Assembly (NCBI GenBank): GCA_944324115.1
Contig: CALUVB010000001.1
Location: 148,676-212,675 of the forward strand
Source of the DNA: an uncultured Elusimicrobiales bacterium
Lineage (GTDB): Bacteria; Elusimicrobiota; Elusimicrobia; Elusimicrobiales; Elusimicrobiaceae
Reading direction: 5' to 3'
DNA length: 64,000 nucleotides
In this document: piece by piece, positions 62,014 to 64,000 of the stretch
How positions within the stretch are numbered: position 1 is the first letter of the stretch
Layout: each line of letters starts with the position of its first letter
Notes under the pieces: model-generated
What the model was told of the DNA's origin: nothing
Databases searched by the model: none
Seen by the model: the letters and a program-made list of their open reading frames with translations, nothing else
Made by a program: the position numbers and the translations under genes

Positions 62014-62920
62014 TTTTACTGTTATTTTGAATAAACTTTTGGTATTCTTGGGCGGCTTTTTCCGCTTGCGCCGGTGTTAATTTGGGGCGCACCACAAGCT
62101 GGCTTTTGCGGGGGGATTCATCGGAATCCTGTAAATAAAAAATCCAATTTGTGCCCGGTATTCCGATTGGGTTGTAAGGATAAAGGGCGGATTTCTCTTT
62201 TGTTTCGTACGGGGTGGCAGCATAAGCCCCGCGGGTGTGATTTTGCAAATCACAAAAGAAAATGCCGCGCCGGGCTTTATTTCTTCCCGGCCAGGGGAAA
62301 TCGTCAAAGCCGTCGTAATAGAGTATATTTTCGTCGCAATAAGCAAATTGACCCGGCGGAAAATCTATCACCGGAACGGGGCATTCTTCGCGGGCAAACG
62401 TATGTTGTTTCCCGTCCTTATGCCAGATGATTTGGTAAAACACATCACTTTCTTCTCCGGGGGCTCCCTTTTTAATTTGCTCTATAAATTCTACCGAGGA
62501 ATTCTTCCCGCACGGAAGCGAAAAATTTTTCCCGTCTAAATGCGGAATGGCAAATCCCGCTAAAAATTGTTTCTCAAATTCTTTGTAATTATCTTGTAAC
62601 AATTGAAAACTTTCCAAGATAGGCAAAGGTTCTGCCGGGATAAGATGAAAATAAGGGGTTCCGGACCAAGCAAAATATAAATTATTTTCTCTTATATAGT
62701 AATCTGTCCATTCGTTTTGATAGGTGAATTCTCCTAGTACATAGGCGCCGTTTTCGTCGGGCTTAGGCATATTAAACGCCCGAAAGCGGGAATAAACGAC
62801 GGTTTCTGTGCCTTTGGGTTTATCCTCCTGATTGGTGGGCAAGGGATCGGCCTGCCCACTTAACCAACATACACTAAGCAAAAATAGCGCAAATAAATGT
62901 TTCATTTTTTTATTATACAT
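62006..62920 (-). CDS. Secreted protein of unknown function
   Basis: 304 aa; ATG at 62920 or 62905 (MKHLFALFLLSVCWLSG), signal peptide ending near GQA. Rich in Pro and aromatic residues, mostly beta; no family recognised. It sits between a putative amidase-domain protein upstream and the DUF4424-SH3 gene downstream, with near-overlapping ends on both sides. A periplasmic immunity or accessory role to the upstream protein is possible but unproven. Confidence 0.6.
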   Translation of the reverse strand: MYNKKMKHLFALFLLSVCWLSGQADPLPTNQEDKPKGTETVVYSRFRAFNMPKPDENGAYVLGEFTYQNEWTDYYIRENNLYFAWSGTPYFHLIPAEPLPILESFQLLQDNYKEFEKQFLAGFAIPHLDGKNFSLPCGKNSSVEFIEQIKKGAPGEESDVFYQIIWHKDGKQHTFAREECPVPVIDFPPGQFAYCDENILYYDGFDDFPWPGRNKARRGIFFCDLQNHTRGAYAATPYETKEKSALYPYNPIGIPGTNWIFYLQDSDESPRKSQLVVRPKLTPAQAEKAAQEYQKFIQNNSKNE

Positions 62921-64000
62921 TTATTCTTTTTCCTTTTCTTTTTTAGGGCCCGTGTATTCATAGTAATCCATATGGGGTTCTTTTTCTTTTCCAAACTGCC
63001 AAGATAAGGATTCTCCCTCGTGTACTTTTTTTTCACGTGTATTATATCCGTCTACCGATGGCACACGGGTATTCCAACTTTTTTGCCCCGAATCTTTCAT
63101 TCCCGCTTCGGGGTTTACCAATACGATATGCCCGTGTTCGGCATTATTGGGATTGTGATAGGTGGCCACCACCGTGCCGCCAGCTTCGGCTCGGCGTTGG
63201 GCTTCTTGGTGGTCTAATTTACCGGTAGGATTTCCCTGTGCGTCTACTTTTTTAGGCAGTTTCTCCCAGCCGGAACCTTTTTTATCTATATCTTCAATCA
63301 TTTGGTTTGCATTTTTGTCGGGTTCCATATAGATACCCTGCTGAAGAAGTCTGTTGCGGGCATAGATGTTGCAGTAAGGTTTTTGCTCTGGGTTCTTTTG
63401 AGGGTCTTGTTTGTCGTCTAATTCCTGCTGGCTTTTGCTTAAAATGGTCTTCCATTGGACAGGAGAGATATCTTGTTTGGATAGCGTGCCGTCTTGAATA
63501 TCCTGGTCTATTTCCTGCCAGCTTTTTTGGTCGTCTTGCCATTTTTTCAAATAGGAAGCATACTCATCGGGATTTTCACGTTTATACCGGCTGATTTCTT
63601 TACTGACAGCGGTAGGGGTGTTGGGGTGATTTTCCTGGCCAGTCTGTTCGTCCGCAATATCCCAGAACCGTTTCTCGGGGGATTGGGTGCCGGGTAGTTG
63701 AGAACGCCTGCCAGCTTGTAAATCTTGCCAAGAGAACTTTTTTTCTGCTTGGCGCTTTTGGAGAGTAGAACCTAGCTGCAATTCCTGCCGAATTTTTTTC
63801 TGCTCTTTAGAGTAATCTTTTTTCCCGTACATGCGGGTGGTAAAGTCATCTTGGAGGGCTTGCTGGCGGTCCAAATAGTCCAGTTGTTTCAAACGGTCTT
63901 GCAAATACTGCTGGCGCAAGGGATGTAAGGAATATTCTTGCTGGCGAACAAAATGTTGTTCTTCAGCCGGAGAGGGTTCTTCTTCTGATAGTTGATTAAG
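62921..64000 (-). CDS. C-terminal part of a large hydrophilic protein with possible amidase domain
   Basis: 360 codons, open to the window edge, so the start lies outside. The N-terminal ~220 residues are very polar (Gln/Lys/Asp-rich, coiled coil-like). The C-terminal ~130 residues may be a papain-like/NlpC-P60 or CHAP-type amidase: Cys in PYCNIYARNRLLQQG and His in AEHGHIVLVNP, spaced as in that fold. Proteins of this build are often secreted toxins or phage-like cell-wall enzymes. The neighbouring secreted protein starts right after its stop. Confidence 0.6.
   Translation of the reverse strand, partial: LNQLSEEEPSPAEEQHFVRQQEYSLHPLRQQYLQDRLKQLDYLDRQQALQDDFTTRMYGKKDYSKEQKKIRQELQLGSTLQKRQAEKKFSWQDLQAGRRSQLPGTQSPEKRFWDIADEQTGQENHPNTPTAVSKEISRYKRENPDEYASYLKKWQDDQKSWQEIDQDIQDGTLSKQDISPVQWKTILSKSQQELDDKQDPQKNPEQKPYCNIYARNRLLQQGIYMEPDKNANQMIEDIDKKGSGWEKLPKKVDAQGNPTGKLDHQEAQRRAEAGGTVVATYHNPNNAEHGHIVLVNPEAGMKDSGQKSWNTRVPSVDGYNTREKKVHEGESLSWQFGKEKEPHMDYYEYTGPKKEKEKE

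Overview
The window is a 64 kb chromosomal segment of a bacterium with an outer membrane (TolC-type efflux, an outer-membrane beta-barrel, Bat/MoxR operon) and a bacterial-type translation cluster. The mix of ATP-dependent PEP carboxykinase next to an aspartate-type aminotransferase, a free-standing SWIB protein, an Mrp/NBP35 ATPase and a type II-C Cas9 suggests a host-associated, fermentative lineage. I lean towards Elusimicrobiota, but this rests on general knowledge and no marker search was possible.

Layout. (1) 1-3.2 kb, minus strand: MoxR / DUF58 / membrane protein / start of a BatA-like gene. (2) 3.4-7.9 kb, minus strand: fmt, PASTA protein, rpe, rpsP, KH protein, trmD, rplS, closed by a strong terminator. 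(3) 8-25.5 kb: ordinary genes in both directions (ankyrin-like secreted protein, MATE exporter, hydrolase, DUF2157/DUF4401/GDYXXLXY membrane trio, Mrp, aminotransferase, pckA, SWIB, NhaC antiporter, beta-barrel), three tRNAs (Ser-CGA, Arg-CCG, Arg-GCG) and one decayed DUF3137-ankyrin gene. (4) 25.7-28.7 kb: a WYL-type regulator, a perfect-consensus promoter flanked by palindromic operators, a SAM-I riboswitch with terminator, and a small ORF / ClpX-like ATPase / small ORF operon. (5) 28.9-39.3 kb: a fused LplT-PlsC-acyl-ACP synthetase and a TetR-controlled TolC/HlyD/ABC efflux operon. (6) 39.6-42 kb: small Cys-rich protein, membrane protein, TPR protein, fluoride channel. (7) 42.1-60.3 kb: a probable defence island: a second WYL regulator divergent from a double-AAA ATPase / TM protein / winged-helix-like / deiminase / unknown-enzyme operon; two tandem DUF262 proteins; a PNKP-like phosphatase; and a complete type II-C CRISPR system (tracrRNA, cas9, cas1, cas2, 31-repeat array). 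(8) 60.8-64 kb, minus strand: DUF4424-SH3 protein, a secreted protein, and the C-terminal part of a large hydrophilic protein with a possible amidase domain.

Main points of interest. The ClpX-like operon appears to be under double control, by a WYL repressor and by a SAM-sensing transcription attenuator; that is an unexpected target for an S-box. A second WYL/AAA cassette 15 kb away shares a similar GAC-N8-GTC operator and contains an arginine/agmatine-deiminase-fold enzyme. The tracrRNA can be placed exactly, on the strand opposite cas9, with its own promoter and terminator. Several genes have a -10 box ending exactly 6 nt before the ATG and no Shine-Dalgarno sequence, which suggests common leaderless initiation.
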